Below, piece by piece: positions 35,617 to 43,491 of a DNA stretch of 64,000 nt (the first letter of the stretch is position 1; each line of letters opens with the position of its first letter). The DNA is taken from NCBI RefSeq assembly GCF_001641635.1, contig NZ_LUUB01000106.1, positions 125,262-189,261 on the forward strand, read 5' to 3'. The DNA comes from Bradyrhizobium centrolobii (GTDB taxonomy: Bacteria; Pseudomonadota; Alphaproteobacteria; Rhizobiales; Xanthobacteraceae). Made by a program: the position numbers and the translations under genes. Below the pieces are notes generated by a model. That model saw nothing but the letters and a program-made list of their open reading frames with translations. It did not search any database and was not told where the DNA came from.

Positions 35617-36450
35617 CCAGCGCTTGCGCCGCTTGAAGCTCTTCAGGTTCTTGAAGCTCTTGCGCTGGTCGCCGGCGCCGCCGAGATAGAATTCCTTGAC
35701 GTCCTCATTGTCGCGCAATTCGTCCGCGGTCCCGTCGAGCACGACCTTGCCCTGTTCCATGATGTAGCCGTGGCTTGCGACCGACAGCGCGGCGCGTGCG
35801 TTCTGCTCGACCAGCAGAATGGTCACGCCGAGGTCGCGGTTGATCTTCTGGATGATCGAAAACACCTCTTTCACCAGCAGCGGCGACAATCCCATCGACG
35901 GCTCGTCCATCAGGATCATTTTCGGGCGCGCCATCAGCGCGCGGCCGATCGCGAGCATCTGTTGCTCGCCGCCGGAGAGGTAGCCGGCAAGCCCGGTGCG
36001 CTCCTTCAGGCGCGGGAAGTAGTTGAAGACCATGTCGAGATCGGCATCGACCTCGCGGTCCCTGCGGGTGAAGGCACCGAGCCTCAGGTTTTCCAGCGAC
36101 GTCATGTCGGCGACGATGCGCCGGCCCTCCATCACCTGGAAGATGCCCCGGCGCACGATCTTGTCGGGATCGATGCCGGCGATAGCAGAGCCCTCGAACA
36201 GGATCTCGCCGCGCGTCACCTCGCCGTCCTCGGTCTTGAGCAGCCCCGAGATCGCCTTCAGCGTCGTCGACTTGCCGGCGCCATTGGCGCCCAAGAGCGC
36301 CACGATCGCGCCCTTGGGCACGTCGAGGCTGAGGCCGCGCAGCACCAGGATGACGTCGTCATAGACGACCTCGATGTTGCGCACGCTGAGGAGCGGAGGT
36401 GCGGGCACGACGCTGGGAGAGGGACGAGTGACTTCGGCGGTGTCAGTCAT
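35611..36450 (-). CDS. livF: Liv-type ABC transporter ATP-binding protein (LivF-like)
   Basis: 279 residues. Walker A is LLGANGAGKSTT, the signature LSGGEQQM, Walker B ILMDEPSMGLSP and the H-loop region VEQNARAAL. The TLKAISGLL and EGRRIVADMTSLENL segments are typical of LivF rather than LivG. It is the second ATPase of the high-affinity branched-chain-amino-acid-type uptake family, at the cytoplasmic face. A basic C-terminal tail (KSFKNLKSFKRRKRWL) exceeds the usual LivF length and runs up to the 53-base repeat. It is the last gene of the - strand operon, separated from livK by two hairpins. Confidence 0.92.
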   Translation of the reverse strand: MTDTAEVTRPSPSVVPAPPLLSVRNIEVVYDDVILVLRGLSLDVPKGAIVALLGANGAGKSTTLKAISGLLKTEDGEVTRGEILFEGSAIAGIDPDKIVRRGIFQVMEGRRIVADMTSLENLRLGAFTRRDREVDADLDMVFNYFPRLKERTGLAGYLSGGEQQMLAIGRALMARPKMILMDEPSMGLSPLLVKEVFSIIQKINRDLGVTILLVEQNARAALSVASHGYIMEQGKVVLDGTADELRDNEDVKEFYLGGAGDQRKSFKNLKSFKRRKRWL

Positions 36451-36472
36451 GCTTCATAGATCTCCGCTCTCG

Positions 36473-36493
36473 TCGCCCGGCTTGACCGGGCGA
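36473..36493. repeat. Perfect hairpin between livK and livF
   Basis: An 8-base stem (TCGCCCGG paired with CCGGGCGA) with the loop CTTGA. It forms one half of an intergenic repeat between livK and livF in the first Liv operon, with a second hairpin 50 bases away. No run of T follows, so it is less likely a simple terminator than an mRNA-stabilising or attenuating element. Confidence 0.8.
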
Positions 36494-36544
36494 CCCAGGA
36501 TTCCAGAGACGCTCGACGTCCCCAGAGCAGCCGCGGCGTACTGG

Positions 36545-36566
36545 ATCCCCCGCTTTCGCGGGGGAT
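36545..36566. repeat. Perfect hairpin just downstream of livK
   Basis: A 9-base stem (ATCCCCCGC paired with GCGGGGGAT) with a TTTC loop, 29 bases after the livK stop in transcript order. With the hairpin at 36473 it forms the two arms of a REP-like repeat. It probably protects the upstream livK message from 3'-exonucleases, as REP elements do downstream of malE in E. coli. Confidence 0.8.
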
Positions 36567-36595
36567 GACAGTTGTGCGTGCGGCCAGCGTTGAGC

Positions 36596-37879
36596 TCACC
36601 ACCCCAGCAATTCCGGCTTGCGCGGCAACTCGATGGTCTTGACCTTCTCGAGCTTGATCGTGCCCTTGGCCATGAGGTCGTTGAGGTCGCCGTCGGTCGC
36701 GCCCGCGACCTTGGTGCGATAGAGATCGACCTTCAGCGTGCCGCGGTGGTCTTTCTCGGTCCAGGTCGAGGGATTGCAGACGCCTTCCATGCCGGCCGGC
36801 ACCCAATCCTTCCTCTGGTAGAAGCCCTTCACGACGTTGTCGCCGGTGGCGCCGCCGTTCTTGGCGGCCCAGTCGAGCGCCTCCTTCATGTAGAGCGCCG
36901 AGCAGACGGCCGCGATGTAGTGCACGGGACGATAGACCTTGCCGGTCGGATCCGACATCTTGGAGATTTCCATCACCGTCTTCATGCCGGGCGCATCGCC
37001 GCCCCAGCTCACCGCGGTGCGCAGCGGGAAGATCACGCCGTCCGCAGCGTCGCCCGCGGTCTTGGCGGCATTCTCGTCCATGCCCCAGACATTGCCGAGG
37101 AACTGCACGTCGGCGCCGGCGGTCTTGCAAGCCTTCATGACGGAAATGTTCGATGCCGCTGTGTTGCCGAGATAGGCATAATTGGCGCCGGAGGATTTCA
37201 GGCTGAGGCACTGCGCGCTGTAGTCACCCGGCGACAGCGCGAACACCAGCGGCGGCAGCACCTCGAAGCCGAGCTCCTGCGCCATGGCTTCGCCGGCGGC
37301 CTTCGGCGCGTTCGGATAGGGGTGGTTGGCGCCCATGTGCACGAATTTCGGCTTGCCGGGCTTGCCCTTGGCCTTCCAGTCCTCGGCCGCCCACATCAGC
37401 ATCGCGCGCAGCGAGTCCGAATAGCTCGGGCCGTAGAAGAAATTGTAGGGCGCGGGCTTGGCCTTGCCGCTCGTGCCTTCCGGATCGGTCAGCGCCGCGG
37501 CGTGGGAGCCCGACATGTCGGGAATCTTGTCCTGGGCGAGGAAGCCGGTGAGCGCCTCGGTGTCGGCCGTGCCCCAGCCCATGATCGCAGCGACCTTGCT
37601 GTCGGGCGCCGACCACTTCTTGTAGAGCGCGATCGCGCGCGGCACCTGGTAGCCGTAATCATTGGTGTCGACGCTGATCTGTTTGCCGCCGACGCCGCCG
37701 TTCTTGTTGATCCAGGCGAAGGTGTCGGCGACGGCCTGGCCGTAGGGCGTGCCGACGTCGGAGGTGCCGCCGGAATAGTCGGCGAGGTGCCCGATCGCAA
37801 TCTGCGCCTGCGCGCTCGCCGAGAATGCGGCGATCGCCAGCGCGAGCGATGCGGTGCTCAAGAGCGATTTCGTCTTCAT
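36596..37879 (-). CDS. Liv-type ABC transporter substrate-binding protein
   Basis: 427 residues with a signal peptide (MKTKSLLSTASLALAIAAFSASAQA, cleavage after AQA). A periplasmic type I binding-protein fold follows: IGHLADYSGGTSDVG, AWINKNGGVGGKQI, YGYQVPRAIALYKKW and AIMGWGTADTEALTG. It captures the ligand and delivers it to LivH/LivM. Binding-pocket residues differ from LivJ/LivK and the protein is longer than the 350-370 usual for amino acids, so another carboxylate is plausible. The operon also holds an acyl-CoA ligase gene, which favours an aromatic or fatty acid-like ligand. Confidence 0.9.
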   Translation of the reverse strand: MKTKSLLSTASLALAIAAFSASAQAQIAIGHLADYSGGTSDVGTPYGQAVADTFAWINKNGGVGGKQISVDTNDYGYQVPRAIALYKKWSAPDSKVAAIMGWGTADTEALTGFLAQDKIPDMSGSHAAALTDPEGTSGKAKPAPYNFFYGPSYSDSLRAMLMWAAEDWKAKGKPGKPKFVHMGANHPYPNAPKAAGEAMAQELGFEVLPPLVFALSPGDYSAQCLSLKSSGANYAYLGNTAASNISVMKACKTAGADVQFLGNVWGMDENAAKTAGDAADGVIFPLRTAVSWGGDAPGMKTVMEISKMSDPTGKVYRPVHYIAAVCSALYMKEALDWAAKNGGATGDNVVKGFYQRKDWVPAGMEGVCNPSTWTEKDHRGTLKVDLYRTKVAGATDGDLNDLMAKGTIKLEKVKTIELPRKPELLGW

Positions 37880-37921
37880 GGGTTGGTTCCTCCTGTTATC
37901 GTTTAAGTGAAGTTGCCGCGC

Positions 37922-38995
37922 TCAATGCGAGAACGGGTAGAGTTTCCAGTAGGCCTTGATCTGCCGCCAGCGGTGCGCGAGCCCGTCGGGCTCGAACATC
38001 AGGAACGCGATGATGATGAGGCCGATCGCGATCTCGCGCAGGAACGTGATGTTGTTGTTGAGCGAGAGCGCCTGATCGATCGCGCCGCCTTTCAGGTGCA
38101 GGCTCAGCCACTCCATCGATTCCGGCAGCAGCACCACGAAGGCGGTGCCCATCAGCGTGCCCATGATCGAGCCGGTGCCGCCGATGATGATCATGGCCAG
38201 GAACAGGATCGAGCGCTCGATGCCGAAACCCTCCTGCGATACCACGAGCTGGTAGTGCGCGTAGAGCGCGCCCGCGATGCCGGCGAAGAAGGCCGCCAGG
38301 CCAAACGACAGCGTGCGGTACTTGGTGAGGTTGATGCCCATGATCTCCGCGGAGAGATAATGGTCGCGGATCGCGACCAGCGCGCGGCCGTCACGCGTGC
38401 GCATCAGATTGGTGACGAGGACGTAGCTTGCGAGCACATAGGCCAGCACGACGTAGAAGTACTGTTTGTCGCCGCGCAGCGTGTAGCCGAAGATCGAGAA
38501 CGGGTTTGCGCTCGCCGGCACCGAGCCGCCGGAGAACCATTCGGCGCGGGAGAAGAAGTCGAGCAGGATGTATTGCGCCGCGAGGGTTGCGATGACCAGG
38601 TAGAGCCCCTTCAGCCGCGCCGCCGGAATGCCGAAGATAAGCCCGACCAGCGCAGTGACGATGCCCGCAAGCGGGATCGCGAAGAACACCGGGATCGGCG
38701 CATTGTTGGAGATGTAGGCAGAGGTGAAGGCGCCGAGCAGGAAGAAGGCGGCGTGCCCGATCGAGATCTGCCCGGTGAAGCCGACCAGGATGTTCAGGCC
38801 GAGCGCGGCGATCGAGAAGATGCCGATCTGGATCAGGATGCTGAGCCAGTATCCGCCAAAGAATTGCGGTGCGAGACAAAGCAGCAGCACGCCGGCGATC
38901 GCGAAGTTGCGGCTGGTCTTGGTCGGGAAGATCGTGGTGTCGGCCGCGTAGGAGGTGCGGAAATCACCAGCAGGGATGAGGGCAGGGCCGGCCAT
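37922..38995 (-). CDS. livM: Liv-type ABC transporter permease (LivM-like)
   Basis: 357 residues with about 9-10 transmembrane helices. The LivM signature is GLNILVGFTGQISIGHAAFFLLGAF, followed by IPAARLKGLYLVIATLA, GRALVAIRDHYLSAEIMGI and MIIIGGTGSIMGTLMG. It forms the membrane channel with LivH. Only 3 bases separate it from livH upstream and 42 from livK downstream. Confidence 0.93.
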   Translation of the reverse strand: MAGPALIPAGDFRTSYAADTTIFPTKTSRNFAIAGVLLLCLAPQFFGGYWLSILIQIGIFSIAALGLNILVGFTGQISIGHAAFFLLGAFTSAYISNNAPIPVFFAIPLAGIVTALVGLIFGIPAARLKGLYLVIATLAAQYILLDFFSRAEWFSGGSVPASANPFSIFGYTLRGDKQYFYVVLAYVLASYVLVTNLMRTRDGRALVAIRDHYLSAEIMGINLTKYRTLSFGLAAFFAGIAGALYAHYQLVVSQEGFGIERSILFLAMIIIGGTGSIMGTLMGTAFVVLLPESMEWLSLHLKGGAIDQALSLNNNITFLREIAIGLIIIAFLMFEPDGLAHRWRQIKAYWKLYPFSH

Positions 38996-38998
38996 GGG

Positions 38999-39892
38999 TC
39001 AGATCCGCTCGATGTCGTGGGTGCCGAACAGGCCGTAGGGCTTGATCATCAGCACGATGATCAGCACGTAGAACGGCGCGATCTCGTAGAGATTGCCCCA
39101 GTGCAAGTACTGGCTGTCGACATATTGTGCGATGTTTTCCAAAAGCCCGATGATGATGCCGCCGAGCACGGCGCCGCCGACGGAATCGAGCCCGCCGAGG
39201 ATCGCGGCCGGAAATACCTTGATGCCGTAGGCGGCAAGGCCCGAAGACACGCCGTTCACGACAGCGACCACCACGCCAGCGACCGCTGACACCGTGGCCG
39301 AGATCGCCCAGGCCATCGCGAACACGCTTTTGACGGAAATGCCGAGCGACTGCGCGACCTGCTGGTTGAACGCAGTCGCGCGCATCGCAAGGCCGTACTT
39401 TGAGGCGCGGAAGAACCAGGCCATGCCGATCATCATGGCGACCGAGACGACGAGGCTCATGATATAGACGGTCTGGATCTGGAGCCCGAACAGGCTGACC
39501 GACTGGCTCTCGAATACGCGGGGAAACGGCTGCGGATTGACGCCGAACATCCACTTCAGCGTTGCCTGCAACACGGTGGAGAGGCCGATCGTCACCATGA
39601 TCACCGAGATGATCGGCTCGCCGATCATCGGCCTCAGGATGAGAACCTGGATCGCGATGCCGAACACGAACATGAACACCAGCGTCATCGGCATGCCGAT
39701 CCAGAACGGCACCTGGTATTTCGCAAGCAAGGCCCAGCACACCCAGGCGCCGACCAGCAGGAGCTCGCCTTGGGCGAAATTGACGACCTGCGTCGCCTTG
39801 TAGATCAGCACGAACGACATCGCCACCACGCCATAGAGCGTGCCGACCACGAGGCCGTTGACCAGAAGCTGAATGAGGAAGGCGGTGTTCAT
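38999..39892 (-). CDS. livH: Liv-type ABC transporter permease (LivH-like)
   Basis: 297 residues and 8 or so transmembrane helices. LVNGLVVGTLYGVVAMSFVLIYKATQVVNFAQGELLLVGA is the canonical LivH opening, with GLAMRATAFNQQVAQSLGI and ILGGLDSVGGAVLGG later. It pairs with LivM. Its start is only 14 bases from the boundary of the inserted DUF559 element, so the element separates livH from the operon's upstream ligase gene and may affect its expression. Confidence 0.93.
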   Translation of the reverse strand: MNTAFLIQLLVNGLVVGTLYGVVAMSFVLIYKATQVVNFAQGELLLVGAWVCWALLAKYQVPFWIGMPMTLVFMFVFGIAIQVLILRPMIGEPIISVIMVTIGLSTVLQATLKWMFGVNPQPFPRVFESQSVSLFGLQIQTVYIMSLVVSVAMMIGMAWFFRASKYGLAMRATAFNQQVAQSLGISVKSVFAMAWAISATVSAVAGVVVAVVNGVSSGLAAYGIKVFPAAILGGLDSVGGAVLGGIIIGLLENIAQYVDSQYLHWGNLYEIAPFYVLIIVLMIKPYGLFGTHDIERI

Positions 39893-39905
39893 GTATGTTG
39901 GACCT

Positions 39906-39972
39906 TTCGCCTCTCCCCGCTTGCCGGGAGAGGCCGACGTGCAAAGCGCGGCGGGTGAGGGGGAGCTTCCGC
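39906..39972 (+). repeat. Left inverted arm of the DUF559 element
   Basis: Outer block 39906-39936, unmatched middle 39937-39952, inner block 39953-39972 ending GGGTGAGGGGGAGC then TTCCGC. It abuts the ATG of the DUF559 gene at 39973, so the arm supplies the gene's upstream region. Confidence 0.85.
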
Positions 39973-40341
39973 ATGCGAAGTGCCGATGAGTCCAAGACCA
40001 AGCGTGCGAGAAACTTGCGATCGGAATTGACGAATGCGGAAGGGACGCTCTGGTATCGCCTGCGTGCTCGCCGGTTGAATGGTTATAAGTTCGTCCGGCA
40101 GGAGCCGATCGGGCCGTACACCGTAGACTTCGTTTGCCGCGAATGTCGTTTGATCATTGAAGTCGACGGCGGACAACATGCCGACAGTCCGCAGGATGCC
40201 GTACGCGACAAATGGCTGACCGACAGCAACTATCGGATCCTGCGCTTCTGGAACAACGACGTAGCGAGCAATCTGGCCGGCGTTCTCGAGACCATCGTGA
40301 CCGCCCTCGCGGAGGCTCCCCCTCACCCGGATCGCATCTAG
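39973..40341 (+). CDS. DUF559 (Vsr-like endonuclease fold) protein
   Basis: 122 residues with the complete DUF559 pattern: ARNLRSELTNAEGTLWYRLRARRLNGYKFVRQ, then PIGPYTVDFVCRECRLIIEVDGGQH, DKWLTDSNYRILRFWNNDV and LETIVTALAE. The Asp of YTVDFVC and Glu of IIEVDG match the catalytic acidic residues of the Vsr/restriction-endonuclease-like fold. The family is widespread in rhizobia with no settled role. The ATG at 39973 directly follows the left inverted arm. The last ten codons (EAPPHPDRI and stop) are encoded by the right arm, so gene and repeat are one unit. Confidence 0.85.
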   Translation: MRSADESKTKRARNLRSELTNAEGTLWYRLRARRLNGYKFVRQEPIGPYTVDFVCRECRLIIEVDGGQHADSPQDAVRDKWLTDSNYRILRFWNNDVASNLAGVLETIVTALAEAPPHPDRI

Positions 40342-40382
40342 CGATGCGATCCGGCCTCTCCCGGCAAGCGGGGAGAGGCGAA
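40309..40382 (-). repeat. Right inverted arm of the DUF559 element
   Basis: Inner block 40309-40328, middle 40329-40351, outer block 40352-40382. The middle is part of a perfect 10-base-stem palindrome (GGATCGCATC, loop TAGC, GATGCGATCC) absent from the left arm. The arm encodes the end of the DUF559 protein and stops 24 bases before the stop codon of the convergent ligase gene. Confidence 0.85.
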
Positions 40383-40406
40383 GAGCGGCAGTGCGCGCTT
40401 CCTGAA

Positions 40407-42338
40407 TCACTCCGCCGCCTCCGCCATGATGCCGTGGACGCCGAGGTCCACCACGCGCAGGGTAGTGCGCACGCGCTGGGTGGTGCCGTCCTGGAAGCGG
40501 ATGACGGTGTCGACCGGGATGTCGGCGTCGCCGCGGTAGATGGCGTCGATGATGCCTGCGTATTTCTCGTTGATGACGCTGCGGCGCACCTTTCTCGTGC
40601 GGGTGAGCTCGCCGTCGTCGGCGTCCAGCTCCTTGTAGAGCAAGAGGAAGCGCGAGATGCGCTGCGCCGGTGGCAGCGTCGCGTTAACGGTCTCGACTTC
40701 CTTCCGGAGCAGCGCATAGACCTCGGGCCGCGAGGCGAGGTCGCTGTAGGTCGTGAAGGAGAGCCGGTTCTTCTCCGCCCATTTCGAGATGATGGAGTAG
40801 CGGATGCAGATCATCGCCGCGAGCGCGTCGCGTCCGGCGCCGAGCACCACGGCCTCGGCGATATAGGGCGAGAACTTCAGCTTGTTCTCGATGAACTGCG
40901 GCGAGAAGCGCTCGCCGCGCGAGGTCTCGGCGAGATCCTTGATGCGGTCGATGACGACGAGCTGCTTGTTGTCGTTGAAATAGCCGGCATCGCCCGACAA
41001 CATCCAGCCGTCCCTGATGTCGGCGACGCTCGCTTCCGGGTTCTTGTAGTAGCCGAGAAACATGTTGGGATGCCGCACCACGATCTCGCCGACGCCGTGG
41101 ATATCGGCATTGTCGATGCGGATCTCGATATCGTCGGCCATCGGCACGCCCGTGGTATCTGGATCGACCTTGCCCGCGGGATGCAGCGTGTAGGCGCCGA
41201 GCAGCTCGGTCTGGCCGTAGAGCGTGCGCAGCGGCACGCCCATCGCCTGGAAGAACTTGAAGGTGTCGGGCCCGAGCGCCGCGCCGCCGGTTGCCGCCGA
41301 GCGCAGCCGGGTGAAGCCGAGCCGGTCGCGCAGCGCGCGGAACAGGATCGCATCGGCCAAGCCCGAACGTTTGCCCTGTTCGAGTGCGGCGAGACCCGTC
41401 TTCATGCCGAGATCGAACAGGCGCTGCTTGAAGGGCGTTGCGTCCATCACCTTGGCGCGGACGTCGGCTGCGATCGATTCCCACACGCGTGGCGCAAACA
41501 GCACGAACGTCGGCGCGATCTCACGCAGATCGTTCATCATGGTGTCGGGCTCTTCGACGAAGTTGATCTTCATCCGGCACAGGAGGCCTTTGCCGAGCAC
41601 GTAGACCTGCTCCATGATCCACGGCAGCGGCAGCACCGAGACATATTCGTCCTCGGGGCCCTTCGGGTCGAAGGCGAGATAGGTCGCGCAATGGCCGAGC
41701 ACGCGGCCGGCGGCGAGCATTGCGAGCTTCGGATGCGAGGTGGTGCCCGAGGTGGTGCAGAGGATCGCGACGTCCTCCCCCTTGGTCGCATCCACGAGGC
41801 TGTCGTAAAGCGCCGGCTCCCGCGCGGCCCGGGCGCGGCCGAGCTCGGCGAATTTTTCCGCCGACATCAGGCGCTGATCGTCATATTTCCGCATCCCGCG
41901 CGGATCCGAATAGATGATGTGCTTGAGCTTCGGCACGCGGTCGGCGAGCGCAAGCAGCTTGTCGACCTGCTCCTCGTCCTCGGCGAACACGAGCTGCGCC
42001 TCGCCATAGTTGAGGAGATAGGACGCCTCCTCGTCCAGCACGTCGCGATAGAGCCCGAGGCTCAAGCCGCCGATCGCATGGGTCGCCACTTCAGCCGCGA
42101 CCCAGTCCGGCCGGTTGTCGCCGATGATGCCGATGACGTCGCCGCGGCCGAGGCCGAGCTCGACGAGGCCAAGCGCGAAATCGCGTACCCGCGTCTGGTA
42201 GTCGCTCCAGGTGAACAGGCGCCAGAGACCAAAGTCCTTCTCGCGCAGCGCGATCTCGCTGCCATGCTCCTTCGCGTTGAGCCGCAGCAGCTTTGGGTAG
42301 GTGTCGGCCCGCGCGACGCGCCCCGCGTAATCCATCAT
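40407..42338 (-). CDS. Long-chain-fatty-acid/aryl CoA ligase (AMP-binding)
   Basis: 643 residues of the ANL superfamily, FadD15/long-chain type. ILCTTSGTTSHPKLAML is the phosphate loop and LPLPWIMEQVYVLGKGLL the long-chain-type A4 region. RLRSAATGGAALGPDTFKFFQAMGVPLRTLYGQTE holds the A5 motif; GWMLSGDAGYFND with IDRIKDLAETSRGERFSPQFIEN covers A7-A8. It converts an imported carboxylic acid to its CoA thioester in the cytoplasm. Overlapping livG by 4 bases (ATGA), it is an integral part of the transporter operon, suggesting uptake coupled to activation of an aromatic or fatty acid. Substrate not determined. Confidence 0.9.
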   Translation of the reverse strand: MMDYAGRVARADTYPKLLRLNAKEHGSEIALREKDFGLWRLFTWSDYQTRVRDFALGLVELGLGRGDVIGIIGDNRPDWVAAEVATHAIGGLSLGLYRDVLDEEASYLLNYGEAQLVFAEDEEQVDKLLALADRVPKLKHIIYSDPRGMRKYDDQRLMSAEKFAELGRARAAREPALYDSLVDATKGEDVAILCTTSGTTSHPKLAMLAAGRVLGHCATYLAFDPKGPEDEYVSVLPLPWIMEQVYVLGKGLLCRMKINFVEEPDTMMNDLREIAPTFVLFAPRVWESIAADVRAKVMDATPFKQRLFDLGMKTGLAALEQGKRSGLADAILFRALRDRLGFTRLRSAATGGAALGPDTFKFFQAMGVPLRTLYGQTELLGAYTLHPAGKVDPDTTGVPMADDIEIRIDNADIHGVGEIVVRHPNMFLGYYKNPEASVADIRDGWMLSGDAGYFNDNKQLVVIDRIKDLAETSRGERFSPQFIENKLKFSPYIAEAVVLGAGRDALAAMICIRYSIISKWAEKNRLSFTTYSDLASRPEVYALLRKEVETVNATLPPAQRISRFLLLYKELDADDGELTRTRKVRRSVINEKYAGIIDAIYRGDADIPVDTVIRFQDGTTQRVRTTLRVVDLGVHGIMAEAAE

Positions 42339-43159
42339 GCTGCGCTCTCTGTCCGCACCGGTGCGTCGTCCGGATCGACCAGCACCTCGTCCTCCTCACC
42401 GAGATAGGCGCGCTTGACGTGGGGATCGGCCAGCACCGTGGCCGGATCGCCCTCGGCGATCTTGCGGCCGAAATCCAGCACCATGACGCGGTGGGAGATG
42501 TCCATCACCACGCCCATGTCGTGCTCGATCATCACCACCGTCATCCCGAACTCCTCGTTGAGATCGACGATGTAGCGGGCCATGTCCTCCTTCTCCTCGA
42601 AGTTCATGCCGGCCATCGGCTCGTCGAGGAGGATGAGGCGCGGCTCCAGCGCCATGGCGCGTGCGAGCTCCACGCGCTTGCGCAGGCCGTAGGAGAGGGT
42701 GCCGGCGGTCGCCTTGCGCACCGACTGGAGGTCGAGGAAGTCGATGATCTCCTCCACCTTGCGGCGGTGCTCGAGCTCCTCCTTGCGCGCGCCGGTGAGC
42801 CAGTAGAGCGAGCCGGTGATGAAATTGTTCCTCAGGAGGTGATGGCGGCCGACCATGATGTTGTCGAGCACGCTCATATGGTGGAACAGCGCCAGATTCT
42901 GGAAGGTGCGCCCAATGCCGAGCGAGGCGCGGGCATTCGGCGTCAATCCGGTGATGTCACGGCCCTGGTAGAAGAGCTGGCCCTCGGTCGGCTTGTAGCG
43001 ACCGGAAATACAGTTCACGATCGAGGTCTTGCCGGCGCCGTTGGGGCCGATGATCGAGAACAGCTCGCCCTCCTTGATGGCGAAGCCGACATCGGTCAGC
43101 GCGCGAACGCCGCCGAACCGAAGGGACACGCCGCGCACTTCAAGACTGGTAGCCACCAA
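42335..43159 (-). CDS. livG: Liv-type ABC transporter ATP-binding protein (LivG-like)
   Basis: 274 residues. Walker A is IGPNGAGKTSIVNC, the GIGRTFQNLALFHHMSVLDNIMVGRH segment is diagnostic for LivG, and the signature TLSYGLRKRVELARAM is a degenerate LSGG as usual in LivG. Walker B is LILLDEPMAGMN and the switch His is in MIEHDMGVVMD. First gene of the - strand operon; its promoter should be in the 332 bases before the divergent Crp/Fnr regulator gene. Confidence 0.93.
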   Translation of the reverse strand: MVATSLEVRGVSLRFGGVRALTDVGFAIKEGELFSIIGPNGAGKTSIVNCISGRYKPTEGQLFYQGRDITGLTPNARASLGIGRTFQNLALFHHMSVLDNIMVGRHHLLRNNFITGSLYWLTGARKEELEHRRKVEEIIDFLDLQSVRKATAGTLSYGLRKRVELARAMALEPRLILLDEPMAGMNFEEKEDMARYIVDLNEEFGMTVVMIEHDMGVVMDISHRVMVLDFGRKIAEGDPATVLADPHVKRAYLGEEDEVLVDPDDAPVRTESAA

Positions 43160-43491
43160 AAAATACCCTCCCCGGTGATGGCGCTTGGCGCGCTCTTCAT
43201 CCGTTCGTGCCTGGCGATCCTAATACGGCCGTGCCGGAGAGGCCATGCAGCTATTGGTCTCGACCGGCTTGGTGCCGCTCTCGTTCCCGTCGGGATCAAA
43301 AGCCGCATCGTCCAAGGTGGCCCTCAATAGGGTAAAGCGCTATTTTGAAATGTCTTGCGCCTGACAATTCGGCGACAATGTTTTTCGGGCGAGGGGGCGC
43401 CTTCATCTTTCGTCGGATGGAGGGTGCGGCGGTCATGCTGCAATGCAGCAAACGGGTGGAGTGACGAAACGGTGCGGCTGGCTTCGGGATC
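43160..43491. other. Intergenic region, 332 bases, divergent promoters expected
   Basis: Between livG (- strand) and the Crp/Fnr-type gene (+ strand). No supportable gene in either strand. A locally AT-richer stretch at about 43325-43390 (with TATTTTGAAATGTCTT and a GACAATTCGGCGACAATG direct-repeat-like pair) is the likeliest promoter area. I cannot assign -35/-10 boxes with confidence. The shared position suggests the regulator may control the operon. Confidence 0.45.

Larger units (their letters stand above)
39906..40382 (+). mobile_element. Putative 477-base inverted-repeat element carrying a DUF559 gene
   Basis: Two long inverted arms enclose a single gene. The outer 31 bases (39906-39936 against 40352-40382) are perfectly complementary. 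The inner blocks (39953-39972 against 40309-40328) match at 19 of 20 positions. Only the 16- and 23-base middles of the arms differ. The outer block is itself a hairpin (CCTCTCCCCGCTTG...GGGAGAGG). It sits antisense inside the Liv operon between the acyl-CoA ligase and livH genes. I see no target-site duplication. A related pair of arms without a gene lies at 51713-51862. The mobility claim is inference. Confidence 0.6.

Noticed and set aside
36451..36595. CRISPR-like repeat between livK and livF
   Set aside because: Only two dissimilar hairpins, no regular spacers and no cas genes.
40212..42407. 731-codon + strand frame opposite the CoA ligase gene
   Set aside because: Shadow translation (His/Arg/Glu-rich), no family features; the - strand gene has all ANL motifs.
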